DNA from: Fibrobacterota bacterium
Lineage (GTDB): Bacteria; Fibrobacterota; Chitinivibrionia; Chitinivibrionales; Chitinispirillaceae
Length of the DNA: 56,598 nucleotides
Direction of reading: 5' to 3'
NCBI GenBank assembly: GCA_023412475.1
Contig: JAEYNR010000003.1
Coordinates: forward strand, 1-56,598
Shown: positions 55,950 through 56,598 of the stretch, piece after piece
Position numbering within the stretch: the stretch's first letter is position 1
How the letters are laid out: each line of letters begins with the position of its first letter
Made by a program: the position numbers and the translations under genes
Notes under the pieces: generated by a model
Told to the model about the DNA's origin: nothing
The model's database searches: none
Seen by the model: the letters and a program-made list of their open reading frames with translations, nothing else

Positions 55950-55969
55950 GGTCCCGAAAAATCGGAACC
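55950..55969 (-). terminator. Intrinsic terminator of the initiator tRNA
   Basis: GGTTCCGA/TCGGGACC hairpin with a nine-T tail on the minus strand, ten bases beyond the CCA end of the tRNA. Confidence 0.85.
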
Positions 55970-55979
55970 CTTAATATAT

Positions 55980-56056
<77 letters not shown>

Positions 56057-56378
56057 ATATGTCAAAGTTTTATGCCTGATTGTTACTGCAAGTATCGTGC
56101 CTTTCTCAATCAAGCTGTATAAATATAATTGTTCCTTTTATCATGTACAAGTTTTTTTATTAAAATATTTAATTTTTATTTTTTGAAGATAAATGATTAA
56201 ATCCTTCGGGTTGGCTATTAGTCAAACCATGAAAACATTATTAACAGCTTACCACATTTTTTCCGTGCGTTCTCCCCTGCTTCCCATTTAGTTTATAAAA
56301 GCTATCCTTTCCCAAATGTTCATTTTGTTCCCATGGTTACAGTAGTATTTCCCTTTTTGAAAAAGGAGCACTTCGATT
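56057..56378. other. Gene-free gap between the tRNA and the last gene
   Basis: AT-rich, no open frame with a ribosome-binding site on either strand, no hairpin of note. It must hold the tRNA promoter, which I cannot place with confidence. Confidence 0.5.
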
Positions 56379-56598
56379 ATGACCAGGCCATGGCACGATA
56401 TCAACATTCCCAGACATCTCTCCTCTCAAAAATACAGCTCATCCGATTCTAATAAATTTATTACCGGTGTTGATGAATATGAGCCCGAAAAAAAAGCCAC
56501 TCCAATCGAATACAGAATAAAATATGTAATACCGCTGGAACCCTCTTCTGGTTTCAGGATCAATAAACCTTTTTCTATAGAGGGTGAGATTGTCCCAC
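56379..56598 (+). CDS. 5' part of a gene of unknown function, cut by the window
   Basis: ATG 56379 with AAGGAG nine bases upstream. The 73 codons start MTRPWHDINIPRHLSSQ and run off the end. No signal peptide, and no motif recognised; the region is polar. The strong ribosome-binding site supports the start. Confidence 0.6.
   Translation, partial: MTRPWHDINIPRHLSSQKYSSSDSNKFITGVDEYEPEKKATPIEYRIKYVIPLEPSSGFRINKPFSIEGEIVP

Overview
The window looks like a chromosome segment of a Gram-negative (diderm) bacterium. It carries KdsB for Kdo/LPS synthesis, a TolC-type outer-membrane channel with an RND pump, a signal-peptide-bearing outer-membrane barrel, a ZnuABC importer with a Fur-family regulator, and type IV pilus parts. 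The exact lineage cannot be fixed from sequence alone. The gene mix would fit the Fibrobacterota/FCB or spirochaete-like range, but this is only an inference.

Left part (1 to about 8.5 kb) is accessory DNA with almost every gene on the minus strand. It holds the 5' end of an IS66-accessory-like gene at the left edge, a radical SAM/SPASM enzyme, an outer-membrane barrel, then AT-rich single genes: a methyltransferase, an MBL-fold hydrolase whose ATG appears to have become ATA, a methyltransferase C-terminal remnant, an isochorismatase-family hydrolase, an S51 peptidase, a frameshifted DNA alkylation repair gene, a lipoprotein and a DUF2164 protein. They are separated by palindrome-rich spacers, as in a gene-cassette or island region. 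Two copies of a roughly 110-base repeat that folds into four hairpins flank this block.

Middle part (8.7 to 31.7 kb) carries a HAD phosphatase, an aldo/keto reductase, an orphan 303-residue protein, a KefB-like antiporter fused to an EIIA domain, the zur-znuA-znuC-znuB zinc locus, a flavodiiron protein, and a CpxRA-like two-component system directly upstream of tolC-MFP-RND genes. TGTAAC-N4-TGTAAC boxes lie about 85 bases upstream of both the regulator gene and the tolC gene, and a similar box lies upstream of the barrel gene at 1.8 kb. A decayed PerR gene sits beside an intact peroxiredoxin, and a membrane-anchored protein with acidic DEQP repeats follows.

Right-middle part (31.8 to 53.5 kb) is mostly housekeeping: a glycogen-synthase-like glycosyltransferase, a flippase-like membrane protein, PriA, a FapA/DUF342 protein, a rhomboid protease, CoaD, RsmD, PilN-like and PilM-like proteins, a ComEA-like protein, an HD-GYP response regulator, KdsB, GatC, a PcrA/UvrD helicase, a PilB ATPase with two MshEN domains, ThiL, a PfkB-family sugar kinase and an RRM RNA-binding protein. 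The HD-GYP regulator and the MshEN domains together suggest cyclic-di-GMP control of the pilus motor.

Right end (53.6 to 56.6 kb) has a frameshifted inhibitory-type serpin and then the most unusual structure of the window. An intact initiator tRNA-Met (minus strand) is followed by a train of decayed tRNA-Met 3'-half copies, most followed by a near-identical intrinsic terminator. A small GIY-YIG endonuclease gene is inserted in the train. A new gene begins at the right edge.
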